A stretch of 64,000 nt of DNA from Harmonia axyridis (Eukaryota; Arthropoda; Insecta; Coleoptera; Coccinellidae), in the NCBI RefSeq assembly GCF_914767665.1, contig NC_059503.1, positions 54,180,852 through 54,244,851 on the forward strand, written 5' to 3'. The notes beneath the pieces were generated by a model that was not told where the DNA came from, made no database searches, and saw nothing but the letters and a program-made list of their open reading frames with translations. Positions within the stretch are counted from its first letter, which is position 1. Each line of letters opens with the position of its first letter. Shown here piece by piece: positions 33,848 to 44,394 of the stretch. The position numbers and the translations under genes were made by a program.

Positions 33848-34814
33848 ATGGGATTACGCGTCAAATGCAACGCTATTAGTGAAAGAACGTGCCGAGAGTG
33901 GTTTCAACGCTTCAAGAACGGTGATTTTGACGTCGAAGACCAGCATGGCGTTGGAAAAGAGAAGGTTTTCGAAGATGCAGAATTGAAGGCATTACTTGAT
34001 CAAGACTCGTGTCAAACGAGACAAGAATTGGCAGGATCATTGTGAGTGACGCAACAAGCAATTTCAAAATTCCCGAAAGTCACGGGAATGTTTCAGAAAC
34101 AAGGAAATTTGATGCCTTACTAGTTGAAGCCGAGAGATGTTGAACGTTGAGAGCTTGTGAACAGCTGCTTGAAGGCTAAGACGGAAGGGATTTCTGCATC
34201 GCATTGTGACTGGAGACGAAAAATGGGTTCATTACGATAATCCCAAGCGCAGAAAATCATGGGGATATCCCGGCCATGCTTTCACGTCGTCGGCCAAACC
34301 GAATATTCACGATTCGAAGATCATGCTAAGTATTTGGTGGGACCAGCTCGACGTAGAGTATTATGAGTTGTTTAAACCGACGGAAACAATCACAGGCGAT
34401 CGTCATCAAACGCAATTCATGTGTTCGAGCTGAACATTCGACAACAAACGGCCGCGATACAACGAGACATGAAAAAGTTATTTTACAGCATGAGAATGCT
34501 CGACCACATGATGCGAAAGTGGTCAAGGCATACTTGGAAACATTGAAATGGGAACGTTGCCCCTTCGGACTATCACTTGTTTCGATTGATGACACACGGA
34601 CACTTCCGGTCCTATGAAGTAAAAAATTGGATCAAAGCGTGGATTGCTTCAAAAGATGACCAGTTTTTTCAATGCGGGTTTCGTACGCTGCCCGAAAGAT
34701 GCGAGAAAGTAGTGACCAGCGATGGACAATGCTTTAAATCATAAATGTATAACCAGTTTTTCACAGAAAAGCCTCGAATTTCGGAAAAAAACGGCGGAAG
34801 CAAAGTTGTAGTCC
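33848..34814 (+). pseudogene. Mariner (Mos1-like, DD34D), missing 5' end, right TIR present
   Basis: The order is ISERTCREWFQRFKNGDFDV, FEDAELKALLDQDSCQTRQE, a frameshifted linker, TGDEKWVHYDNPKRRKSWGY (first D), SIWWDQLDVEYYELFKPTET, HENARPHDAKVVKAYLETLK (second position E), then VAPSDYHLF (third D), KNWIKAWIASKDDQFFQCG and a terminal KS stop at 34741. The V-L-P-H-P-P-Y-S-P-D segment before A-P-S-D-Y is deleted, shifting the frame. The right end CGGCGGAAGCAAAGTTGTAG ends at 34814 with TA after it, matching the TIR of the mariner at 41643-43657. The left TIR and first exon-equivalent part are gone. Confidence 0.88.
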
Positions 34815-35289
34815 TATGTAACTATAAGCATAATTTAAGCTGATGTTAGTGTGATATCTTACCTGCAAAAAGATTGAATCAAAGTTGCCTGTTTTAATAC
34901 AAGCGTTATCAGTTTTTAACTTTTTTTTTTCAAACTTCAACATCCTGTATCTTGGAAACCAAGCATGTTAGGATATTTATGTTTCTATGAACTTCTTTTC
35001 ATGGAAAAAGTTGTTCTATCCGACGCCGACGCCAAAATCATTGAACTTAAATATGGAACAACCTGTAGATTCATTTAGAAATTTTGCTTATTGAATGAAT
35101 TCAATGGAATTAACAAAATGAAGAGCTATATTGAATATTTTTTTCTTGCACCTTGGTAGTAGCAGCTTAAGGAACTCCTTATATGCGAACTAATGCTCCG
35201 TACCGCCATAAAATCCAAAAATACATAATTGTTTTGTATTTCGATGAAAAATTTTTCCGAAAAATTAAATAGAATATTTCACTAAATTT
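34815..35289. other. Unassigned sequence
   Basis: No recognisable coding motif; AT-rich. Confidence 0.4.
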
Positions 35290-35970
35290 ATTCGACTAGA
35301 TCTGGGTGTTGTAATGGATCCGCAGTTGAGTTTTTCTCTGCACACTGACTATATGCACAGGAAATTAGGTATGAAAAATTCAGTTTTTGCTCGTATTTCT
35401 GCCTTTTTTACGTTGTGGACTAGGAGACAGGTCTTCAATAAAATCATTATGCCCCATTATTAATATTGTTCTGCACTGCTGATATATACACAGGGAGATA
35501 TAAGTAGACTTCAAATTCAACAGGATAAATTGGAAATCCATGAGAATAATCTTGAAATGTAGAAAATTTACACCTGTAGTAGTCATACATAATGAATTGA
35601 ACTGGTTATCTGTGGAAAAAATATCAAGAAGGCCAATCTAACCTTTATTTACAAAAAAGAGCATGTTCTTATTCCACGATATATGAAAGATTTCTTAGAA
35701 AGAAGAGGAAATTTTTATGACTACAATAATCGGCCAGGAAATAACTTGAATATCTGCACAGTGAGAACAAGTTCTTTAGAGAAGTCCTTGTTCTTGGACT
35801 TCTTGGATGATGGACAATGGTCTCCCAGAGGAAAGTAAGACTGCACGATCTTTGAGTTCATTCCGTGAAAAATTGTTAAACCACATAAGAGAAATGTGAA
35901 TAATTATGTCATTGTTATATTAATTTCCTATTTTTATAGCCAAGTGCTAAATAAATGTTATTATTATTAA
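35290..35970 (+). pseudogene. CR1/jockey-type LINE, RT C-terminus and 3' tail
   Basis: From about 35305 the frame reads LGVVMDPQLSFSLHTDYMHR, RKLGMKNSVFARISAF, TRRQVFNKIIMPHY, ISRLQIQQDK and, in another frame, MRIILKC-like sequence, ELNWLSVEKISRR and FREKLLNHIREM. This is the usual end of a non-LTR RT: the Y-L-G-V box, P-H-Y-x-Y-C, L-Q-x-x-Q-x-K and a L-x-W-L-S-V box. Stops and frameshifts abound. The 3' end is a (TTA)n stretch at about 35955-35968. Confidence 0.75.
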
Positions 35971-37027
35971 TCATGAAAGCTTCCAAAAAGAAACCTATAC
36001 TGTAGATTGATTCATTGGGAAATTATTGTCATTCAATGAATTCAATAGAAGAAAAACTGACAGAAAAGGAACTAGCTGATCTCCCTGAAAATTAGATTAA
36101 CTCCGGTACGAGCTCCCTTTTTTCAATTTTTCCCTCCGCGCTCCGAATGTCGTGGCGTGACGTGTCCCCTAACTCCTCGGAGAAGGCCCCCAGAGCATCG
36201 TGTATGCTCTGGGTGCGGCATCCAGGGAGCGCCCAGGCAATAATAGCAATATAACCATCATTAGATGGGACCACTCCTTCGGAAGTGGATCTGGGCGCAA
36301 CCCACCATTAGCTAATGGCTTTCGGGGCTGGTGCTTCCCGTGAATCTGCGCCGTTTTCCTATCGGTTTCGTTTATTTTCATCATTTCCACCGCATCACCG
36401 TAAATGAATATGTGCCTTGATGAGCACATAGGTCAATATCAAATGAAGGTACCTTTTCCTAATTTTGATGTATAAAGTGACACTTTTCGAAGCTGATTGA
36501 TGTTATGAAACGTCTCACTTTTCATTGAAAATGTCTACTTGATGAAGGATATTCAATATGAATATCCAAAAATTTGACAACTTTGTGTCTATTCCTTCAC
36601 AATAATATATCTTTATTATTTGGTTCATTCTTGTCTTGGAATATAATTCCAATTTTAAAAATGACAAAATTAATAACCAACCAAAGAAAATTTAAAAAAG
36701 TTAAAACTGTACAAATTGAGTAAACCGTTAACAAATTGAAAAACTAAATTATAGTAGAAAGACAGACATACGTTTCGGAATTTTGTCATGTTGTAGATTG
36801 AAATTATTATGTTATATATAATCTTTGTATGTATGTGTTTACCCCTACTCATTTCCATATTGTTCTCGTACTTGAATTACCAAAGAAGTTTCCGACTAGA
36901 TTTCTTTTGAATGAGAATAATACATTTAATAATACAAATTTTCCTCATCAGTGCCTTAAAGTTCAACAAAATTATTGAATTTACTAACTCACCACCAATT
37001 GGAAACACAAGACAAAAACAAACCAAA
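35971..37027. other. Unassigned, with a GC-rich patch at 36090-36430
   Basis: The patch contains overlapping minus-strand open frames (about 60 and 86 codons) without a domain I recognise. It could be a fragment of a GC-rich retroelement 5' region or host sequence. The rest is AT-rich and featureless. Confidence 0.35.
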
Positions 37028-37346
37028 TACAGGGTGTATCAGTTTTAATCGTTAAAAATTTAATGGAATATTTCCCTCGTTCTCCTGATTCGGAAAAATG
37101 TATATTAAATACCTCTATCTCGATCCCTAATCGAAATATAGGGTGTTGAAATTCACAAGAAAAAAATCATTATTATTCAATAGCTTCCATAAAAGAGCTT
37201 CGATTCAAACGAAATTTTGCATGCCTACCTTACTCCCTAAGGGCTATTTCATGAAGATATTTTCGATTTTGGGGGAACATCAGTGGCGTGCAATTCGGCC
37301 ACATCTCAAGTATTTCGAAGAAAAAAGTATACCGCTGTTTTTTTGA
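37028..37346 (+). repeat. Repeat beginning TACAGGGTGTATCAG
   Basis: The CAGGGTG box at 37030 begins a block containing GGGTGTTGAAATTC and CAGTGGCGTGCAATTCGG. The start resembles the ends of the fold-back elements in this window, but I do not find an inverted partner within 1 kb, so this is listed as a solo repeat end. Confidence 0.4.
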
Positions 37347-37829
37347 AGGAATGAATGAAGCAATATCGAACTGCTTGTTCAATTTGGAGTATAATTTGCT
37401 TTTACAGAACAAAAATTGAAATTCCAGATCCAGAGATTAGATATCAGTCTTTTCGAATGACGTGCTAACTCGAAATTCAATTCGTGGCTGACTGAATTAT
37501 GAATTTGTAGCCAATTTCGAGTTGGCACGTTTTTCGAAAAAACTTTTTCAGATGGAAAACTCTGATATGTTATAAAGCCTCCATTTAATTGAAAGATTGA
37601 CCAATTCAGTTTTGAATACTTTGAAACTTTATGCTTGTCTTAGATAATTCGGGAGGGAATTGAACAAATCTATTACCATATACATACATCGTCAAAAGGT
37701 TTTTCAAGAAATAACCAATCTACGAGTATGTTCGGAAAATGAGATGAATATTCTCCTCTTTTTTAACTGCAAAATATTTGATAGAAGATCTTATTTTTTT
37801 TTCACTTAGCTTTATACAGGACGAGACAA
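37347..37829. other. Unassigned AT-rich sequence
   Basis: Nothing recognisable. Confidence 0.4.
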
Positions 37830-38235
37830 AATTAGAAAAATGAGAAAAAATCTTAATTTATCGATTATTTATTTTTGTTTAATTATAGTTATTCCAAAAC
37901 TGAATCAAAATTCAATGGTCCGTATTACCAAATTTTTCTTCAGTCAACTGCCCAATACGTCTAGGCATCCCACGAATCAAGTTATCAATGAAAGTTTTAG
38001 GCATATCGTTCCATCCTTCCTGAAGGGCAAAACTCAATTCCTGAAGATTTGAAGGTGGGTTTTGGTGATTGGATATTGCTCTCCCAAAGTAATCCCATAT
38101 GTGCTCAGTTGGATTCATGTCTGCTGAGTTTGCTGGCCAGTTCATTATCTGGATATTGTTCTCTTGAATGTTTTGAACCCTTCGTGTTCGGTGTAGTTAT
38201 CGTTATCAATCTGATAAATGAAATTATCCCCAAAT
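37830..38235 (-). pseudogene. Tc1-like transposase, C-terminal fragment
   Basis: Minus strand: DNDNYTEHEGF with a frameshift into IQENNIQIMNWPANSADMNP, TEHIWDYFGRAISNHQNPPS, LQEGWNDMPKTFIDNLIRGM and PRRIGQL. The W-P-A-x-S-x-D-M-N-P-x-E-H-x-W-D box places the last catalytic glutamate of the DD34E triad (in T-E-H-I-W-D). The same box occurs in the Tc1 copies at 56135 and 62890. The N-terminal two thirds are missing. A TATACAGGACGAGACA block at about 37815 may be the 3' end of the element. Confidence 0.82.
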
Positions 38236-39263
38236 TCGTTGCGCAAAGGCCACAATGCGCTTTACTCCGTGGAATATTCAAACGTTGCGCAATTACAGAA
38301 ATTTTGATGTCAAGTTGTGAAAATAAAAAAACTCCTTGAATTGCGTACTTATAATCACATGTTATGGACCCAGCATGCTTCTACTGCTTACTTATAACTA
38401 CAACTATACTTGGAATATGGATTATGTTAATCAATGATTATCAATGAGGATATTCTTATATTTTGAAGAGTCATTATTGCTTATATGGGAAACCACTTTA
38501 TTTCACCATCAATCAACTATTGTCGCAAAATGAATATATACCAAACTTATTTTCGAGAAGTCTTGGGTTTACGTCAATTGTCTTGTCTCTCGCCGTACAT
38601 TGATATCTCGAATATTCTGAAAACTACTCTCCCATTTCTAGGAAATTCTCGTTCGAGTGCGACTTTACCAGTTCGACAAATTGCAGCTGTATATACAGTG
38701 TAACCTGAATTGGCCCGTCCTTGGTACTCCATTGATTCCAATTAACTCTAATGGTGGCAGATCAACGATTCCACTACTATGACTAATTCTTTCTACGAAT
38801 TAAGTCATCTCAGCTAGATGAACTTCATGAGTTTGTTTGTTTTAGGTTCCATCATTCATTTCAGACGTACTCAAGCTGCGGAAATCCATGGATGATGATG
38901 GATGCAATAGATGATTTTTTCTTTCAATTTCGCAAATTTTATTGAGTTGAACGTGACCCTATTCAGACGAAAAGACACTCATTCAATTCAAGTGCAGGAC
39001 TGGTATTCTTACCTTCTGAGCAAACCTTTAGATAACTTGACAAATATGTCGAACAGATGAAAATGCTTTCATTGGGGCTTTCGCGACCATAGTTCAATGG
39101 AACTTCTTTAGAGTATATTGGCAGTGGTTTTTTATTCTCAACTTTTCGCGAATTCGAGTGTCTTCAGGATTTATTCTCGCTGAGACTGGTTGTCCGATTG
39201 TTCGGCATGATAATGCCCGGATGCCTGGGTGGAAATGCTGTTCAACCTTTAACTAACTGAATA
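38236..39263. other. Unassigned sequence
   Basis: Short frames only; a slightly GC-richer region at about 38560-38780 is unexplained. Confidence 0.4.
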
Positions 39264-39790
39264 TACTGCTCCACAAAAGTTAAGGAAGTTCCGACATTTT
39301 TTCACCGTTCCAAAAAGTGCCGATTCTTGTCCACCAAATATTCATTCATGAGAAATATAATGTTCACTTTCTAATATCCGAATAGTATTTTGTTCCTCGT
39401 TTGATAACTTTTTCAGTTTCAGGCAAGTTCTTGTAGTTATAGTTTCTAATAATTTTGGATCAGTTATTGTTTTACGTTCTTACCATCAACTTTAATTCAA
39501 AATCTGAAGATTCGTTCTACAATAATGCCTAGACGTAAACTTAGTGCGGATGAAGCCAATAATAGGGCAATAGGTATGATTGAGGCGAGACGTAAGCAAA
39601 GAGATGTTGTGAATTTCTTTCAAGTTTCCCGACTCGTCCATCGATATCCAAAAACTGGAAAGATCACCGACAGACCGAGAAGTGAACCTCCAAAATCTAT
39701 AATTCCTGCACAAGATCGGGTTCTGATTGTGTCTACCTATAGAGAGTACTTGTCGAATCATGCAACAGCTGCTTTTGAACGCTTCTGGTG
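39264..39790 (+). pseudogene. Tc1-like element, left end and transposase N-terminus
   Basis: The left end TACTGCTCCACAAAAGTTAA with TA before it (about 39262) resembles Tc1-family TIRs. The transposase begins MPRRKLSADEANNRAIGMIE at 39525 and continues ARRKQRDVVNFFQVSR, RYPKTGKITDRPRSEPPK and PAQDRVLIVSTYREY. This is the paired helix-turn-helix and G-R-P-K-like linker (here E-P-P-K) of Tc1. At about 39790 the frame runs without a stop into LINE sequence, so the catalytic domain is absent. Confidence 0.75.
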
Positions 39791-40540
39791 TTCCTCTCTT
39801 TCGAGGAATGTACTCAGGTCTGTATACTTGGCTTTAGTTGAGACGCAGATGCGATATGGTATACTGGTGTGGGGAAACAGCTCCCATGCCAGCGCCATTT
39901 TCCGATTACAGATTACAGTCAGGATTCTGGGCGGTCTTTCCTATCGCGATTGCTGCAGGGATACCTTCAGAAAATTGAATCTCCTAACATTTCCATCAAT
40001 TTTCGTTTTAGAAAATATAATGTATATTCACAAAAAAAAGATGATTTCCGTGTCCAATCGGATATACACGATCATGACACAAGAGGTAAGTCCCTTATTA
40101 GAAAAGAATTTTTTAGACTAAAAAGATCACAGCAAGGGCCAGAGTTCTGGGAAATTTCCCTTTATAACAAACTTCCGGGTGGGGCCAAGAACCTGCCAAC
40201 GAAGCAGCTAAAGTTCAAGCTGATAAAGATTTTAACGACAAGAGCTTTTTATTCACTTGACGAATTTAATAAGATGACAATGGACAACGAAGATTTTTTA
40301 TGATACTTTGATCGTGAAATATTTATTTAGTAGGCATGTACCTTATATGTGTGTATGTTTATTTGCCTTTTAACCTATATATTTATTTGCTTTTTTTACC
40401 TGTATATATATATTTGTTTGCTTTTTAACCTATGTATACATTCTCACTGTATTGTATGACTTTGTCTATTTATACTCATTTCTCGACTTGTGAAAACAAT
40501 TCTTTTGTAACTCACCAATAAAATATCTATCTATCTGGTT
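39785..40540 (+). pseudogene. Non-LTR retrotransposon 3' end joined to a Tc1 N-terminus
   Basis: The frame continues as RNVLRSVYLALVETQMRYGI, LVWGNSSHASAIFRLQ, VRILGGLSYRDCCRDTFRKL and LTFPSIFVLENIMYIHKKK, then in a second frame DIHDHDTRGKSLIRKEFFRL, RSQQGPEFWEISLYNKLPGG and KQLKFKLIKILTTRAFYSLD, stopping at 40301. These are standard C-terminal segments of a jockey/CR1-like RT. The 3' UTR has repeated TTTGCTTTTTAACCTAT units (about 40365-40435) and a tail AATAAAATATCTATCTATCT at 40518-40538. Confidence 0.85.
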
Positions 40541-40685
40541 TCGATTGAAACAGTTGTGAAAATTTTGTGAAAATTGAGTTTTTCGTTTGCAAGTTTTGTT
40601 TGACCTCTATAATCATTTATGTGCTTTATCAGATCGAAAACTATTGTTTCCTACAAAATATTCCTTCTGGTGAAGCAAATGAGTT
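40541..40685. other. Unassigned sequence
   Basis: Short AT-rich stretch after the LINE tail; no Tc1 continuation recognised. Confidence 0.35.
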
Positions 40686-40699
40686 GTGATAACTTCATT

Positions 40700-41000
40700 C
40701 GCATCGTGTCAAACCTTCCGACTGGGTTCGTCTGGATCGTACGTGCCCCAGAACACGACCTTGTGGAACTCCCCGAGATCATCCCAAGAACTTCCGGCAG
40801 TGTCAATTCCGGATTGCGGACGGAACGATCTGCCTCCTGAACCGTAACCAGCATCTTCCGTCGCCCCCCATTTCGATCGTTGTTGTAACTATAATTTTCT
40901 ATTGTCCTGTCCGCCAGGCCTATTGTTTCGCCATTACCGATGCGTTTTCCTTGTCTGAGATCATCCAGGCATGCCGGGCCGAATTTCAATGTTGAAAATG
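40700..41000 (-). other. GC-rich block with protein-like minus-strand frames, possible host exon or relic
   Basis: Upstream frame: TFSTLKFGPACLDDLRQGKR, NGETIGLADRTIENYSYNN then a run of six G. Past that run a different frame reads DAGYGSGGRSFRPQSG, IDTAGSSWDDLGEFHKVVFW and GTYDPDEPSRK, then GTTTGA, a weak donor. One extra G in the homopolymer would join the two frames. Composition is unlike the AT-rich flanks and not like any transposon recognised here. I do not recognise the protein. It may be a host exon with an assembly error, an old pseudogene, or chance. Confidence 0.3.
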
Positions 41001-41642
41001 TCGTAATACGAGTTTGCCCGGATCATTTTAATTTGAGACGTACGCAAATAATAAGCCGTTCGAAGTTTGACGGACCGAGTTAGGAGTTCTTGGAAATTCG
41101 GATTAGACGGCTAACGACCGTGCTATAGGCGTTCATGCACGACGATTGGCCGCACTACAAAGTAATCTCTTTTGTGTTTCTTCAATGGGAACACAAAAAT
41201 TCAAATCGGCCTTCTAAATAGCCGGACGTTAAATCTATATTATTAGATCAGACGAATATGGGCTAGATTATTGGAATAAATCAGTAACGAGTTATGTTGT
41301 TGCGATCATTTTCTGTACTGCTAAGTTTCAAAGATGTTTCTCATATGTATAATACACAATACACTTGGACAGTAGTGTTCCGACCCACCAGCAATTCAAT
41401 TCAAGCTCTTTCTTCTTCTATTTTTTTTTTCTGTAATGTTTCTCTCCTGCACTGTATTTTTTGTGTGAATTCTTAAAAAAAAAACCGAACATGGTGAGTG
41501 TAAGAATAGTGTGAGACTAAAATACGCCCCGACTTGTCTAATAACTCATTATGTTTATGTGTCTGTAAAGACTTTCCCAAATGAAAATAAAGGAGATTTA
41601 TTATTACTATTATTGTTCGCTGAGGATGACTTCGTATTACAA
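41001..41642. other. Unassigned sequence
   Basis: GC-richer until about 41200, AT-rich after that. No recognisable motif. Confidence 0.35.
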
Positions 41643-43657
41643 TGACGAACAACTTTGCTTCCGCCGTTTTTTTACGAAATTCGAGGCTTTATTGAAAAAA
41701 ACTGGTGTTACATTTATGATTCAAAGTAGTTTCCATCCCTGGCCACTACTTTCTTTCAGGCAGCATACGAATCCCGCGTCGAAAAAAGTTACAGGGCTTT
41801 TGAAGCGATCACGATTCGAACCAATTTTTTTCTTCTTCATAAGACCGGAAGTACTGCTCAGCCAAGCCGTGTGCTATTGATCGAATCAAGTGATAGTCCA
41901 ACGGAGCAACGACTGGAGAATACGCAACCACCTGTGATTGTTTCAGTCGGTTTCTAACGGGTGTTTTTTTTAGAGGTATATAATTTTAAGTTGGCATTAC
42001 TGTTCAAGGTGGCGACCGATTTAACAGTTATCAAGTGATTTATTCTCAATTTGGTTTGGCAATTCATCATGAATAGACTCACGCCTGAACAACGCTTGCA
42101 AATAGTGCAAAATGAGATTGCCGTTGTTCCCGATTTTCGTAAGCGAATTTTGTTTAGCGATGAAGCGCACTTCTGGTTGAATGGCTACGTCAACAAACAA
42201 AACTGCCGCCTTTGGAGTGGAGCTAATCCTCAAGTGTATGTCGAAACTCCGTTACATCCAGAAAAACTGACAGTTTGGTGCGCTTTATGGGCTGGTGGAA
42301 TCATTGGTCCGTACTTCTTCAAAAACGATGATGGCCAGAACGTTACAGTCAATGGTGATCGGTATAGAGCCATGATTACTATTTTTTTCATTCCCGAATT
42401 GACAAACCATGATGTCCAGGAGCTGTGGTTCCAACAAGTCACACAGCTCGTGTCACAATCGATTTATTGAAAGACACGTTTGGTGACCGCCTAATTTCAC
42501 GTTTTGGACCTGTGAATTGGCCTACAAGATCTTGTGATTTGACACCGCCAGGCTACTTTCTGTGGGGCTATGTAGAGACATTGGTCTATGCGGATAAGCC
42601 ACAAACCCTTGACCATTTGGAGGACAACATTCGCCGTGTTATTGCCGATATACGGCCACAAATGTTGGAAAAAGTTATCAAAAATTGGACGTCCTGATTG
42701 GACTACATCCGAGCCAGCCGTGGCGGTCATATGCCAGAAATCATATTTAAAATGTAATGCCACAAGATTATCTTGCGGATAAATAAAATTCATGTCAATA
42801 GGATAATCCATCGTTGTTTTATTGCAATTTAAAGTTCTATAGCTCTAAAAAAAAAACACCTTTTACAACTCATAATCTCGCTCATAATACACTACTCCTA
42901 GCTAGTACCACAAAATACTGGACAAGACCTTGCAACTGTGGATATTCGGTTTGGCCGTCGACGTGGAAGCATGGCCGGGATATCCCCCTGATTTACTGCG
43001 CTTGGGATTATCGTAATGAACCCATTTTTGGTCTCCAGTCCCAATGCGATGCAGAAATCCCTTCAGTATTAGTTTTGCAAGCAGCAGTTCACAAGCAAAC
43101 AAACGCCGATCAACATCTCTCGGCTTCAACTCGTACACCACCCAATTTCTTTGTTTCTGAATCATTTCCATGACTTTCAGGCGTTTCGCGTCACTCCCAA
43201 TGATCCTTTCAATTCCTGGTGCGTTCGACACGAGTCTTGATCAAGTAATGCCTCCAATTCTGCATCTTCGAAAACCTTCTCTCATCCACTGTCATGCTGG
43301 TCTTCGACGTCAAAATCACAGTTCTTGAAGCGTTGAAACCACTCTAGGCACGTTTTTTCGTAAATAGCGGCTTCATCTTAGGCATTTGAGAGTATTCGAT
43401 GAACCTCAGCCGCCGTTTTCTTCATATCCAAGCAGAAAATTAAAACTTCCCCCAAATGAGGAGAATTTTGCTCGTAAGGTGACATGATCAATCGTAAATT
43501 TAACTCTATGATGCAGACGCAAACCGACTAATATTTCGATGGCGTTATGCTTACAAATTCCTAAGCTTATTGTACGACATCTACGAACTATTTATTTCGA
43601 CTACCACTTTCCGCTACAGCCATTTAATGCAAAACGGCGGAAGCAAAGTTGTACACC
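41643..43657 (-). pseudogene. Mariner (Mos1-like, DD34D), nearly complete, split by a DD41D element
   Basis: Ends: ACAACTTTGCTTCCGCCGTT (left, about 41649) and its inverse ending GTTGTACACC at 43657, then TA. Without the inserted 907 bp plus TA it is about 1.1 kb. Minus-strand protein pieces run from MKKTAAEVHRILSN and KTCLEWFQRFKNCDFDVEDQ through FEDAELEALLDQDSC, VVYELKPRDVDRRLFACELL and RIGTGDQKWVHYDNPKRSKS (first D in G-D-Q-K-W) up to KPNIHS. The rest, beyond the insertion, is badly decayed. Several stops show it was dead or dying. It shares TIR sequence with 33848-34814. Confidence 0.88.
41957..42863 (+). mobile_element. DD41D element, copy 3, inserted at TA inside the mariner
   Basis: TIRs begin ACGGGTGTTTTTTTTAGAG (left) and AAAGGTGTTTTTTTTTTAGA (right, inverted), bordered by TA at 41955-41956 and 42864-42865. 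Joining the flanks gives GTTTCTAACAACTCATAA, as expected for uninterrupted mariner sequence (compare GTTTTAACAACTTATAA at 26751). The transposase starts MNRLTPEQRLQIVQNEIAVV at 42069, then jumps to FRKRILFSDEAHFWLNGYVN, so about 110 residues are deleted. A 13-base deletion removes the second catalytic D (Q-Q-D-G-A-T) and shifts the frame; the remainder reads TARVTIDLLKDTFGDRLISR. It is non-autonomous. Confidence 0.93.
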
Positions 43658-44394
43658 TAATAATTAGGTATTCGATAATGATAATTCATTGCTGTTATTT
43701 GCAACTCAACAACTTCTCAAAATCACTGAACTCTTACTACATAATTTGACAAGAGTACGAAAAAAAAATAGCGACTAATACGACACATATGGCTCATTGT
43801 TCATCATTCATTAGACCAGGAGGCGGAGGGGACAGAGCTACGCGTCGAAAGTCGTCCCAAAGGTCACCCTTGCATCCTCCGGGAGGTGTTTCGACATAAT
43901 TTGCTGGTGCGAGTCACGAGTGCAGAATTCCCGAACTCTCCCTCAAATTAGAGCGGCATTTGCAACAGGTGTTGCGCCGTTTCCAATTTATATTCCGGGC
44001 TATCCCGCCTCTCTCCCGGGGTATCCGATTCCGGTGAGGGATGAGCATGTCGCTTCGGGGACGGCTTCTTTGGATGCTGCAACTTTTTGCAGACCTTTCG
44101 TGAGAATGCAAGGCTAAAAAAGTATCTTTGGGGGAATTTTTTTCTTTTCAGTCAGTTCACTGGTTTAGACTTGGATATCGATTAAGTTTAATGCATAAAC
44201 AACACAAAAGAATATTCGAGTTTAGAATAGTTATTTTCTCTACTTTTGTGTGAAATCCGTAGTTTCTGTCATAACTAGAAGAACAAAATTGTGCGAAATA
44301 ACGTGCGTTCATTAAAATTCGCGGACAAGAGTTCTGTGGAGAAATAAGAGTTGATTTTCTGTGATTACAAGTAGCACTGAGCTGATAATCGTAT
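43658..44394. other. Unassigned, with a GC-rich patch at 43800-44115
   Basis: The patch contains a 65-codon plus frame with YIPGYPASLPGYPIPV followed by GGTGAGGG, a donor-like sequence. No domain recognised. Could be a host exon; evidence is weak. Confidence 0.3.

Noticed and set aside
36090..36430. GC-rich minus-strand open frames as a gene
   Set aside because: Two overlapping frames, no recognised motif, no splice signals that make sense. Kept only as an unassigned patch.
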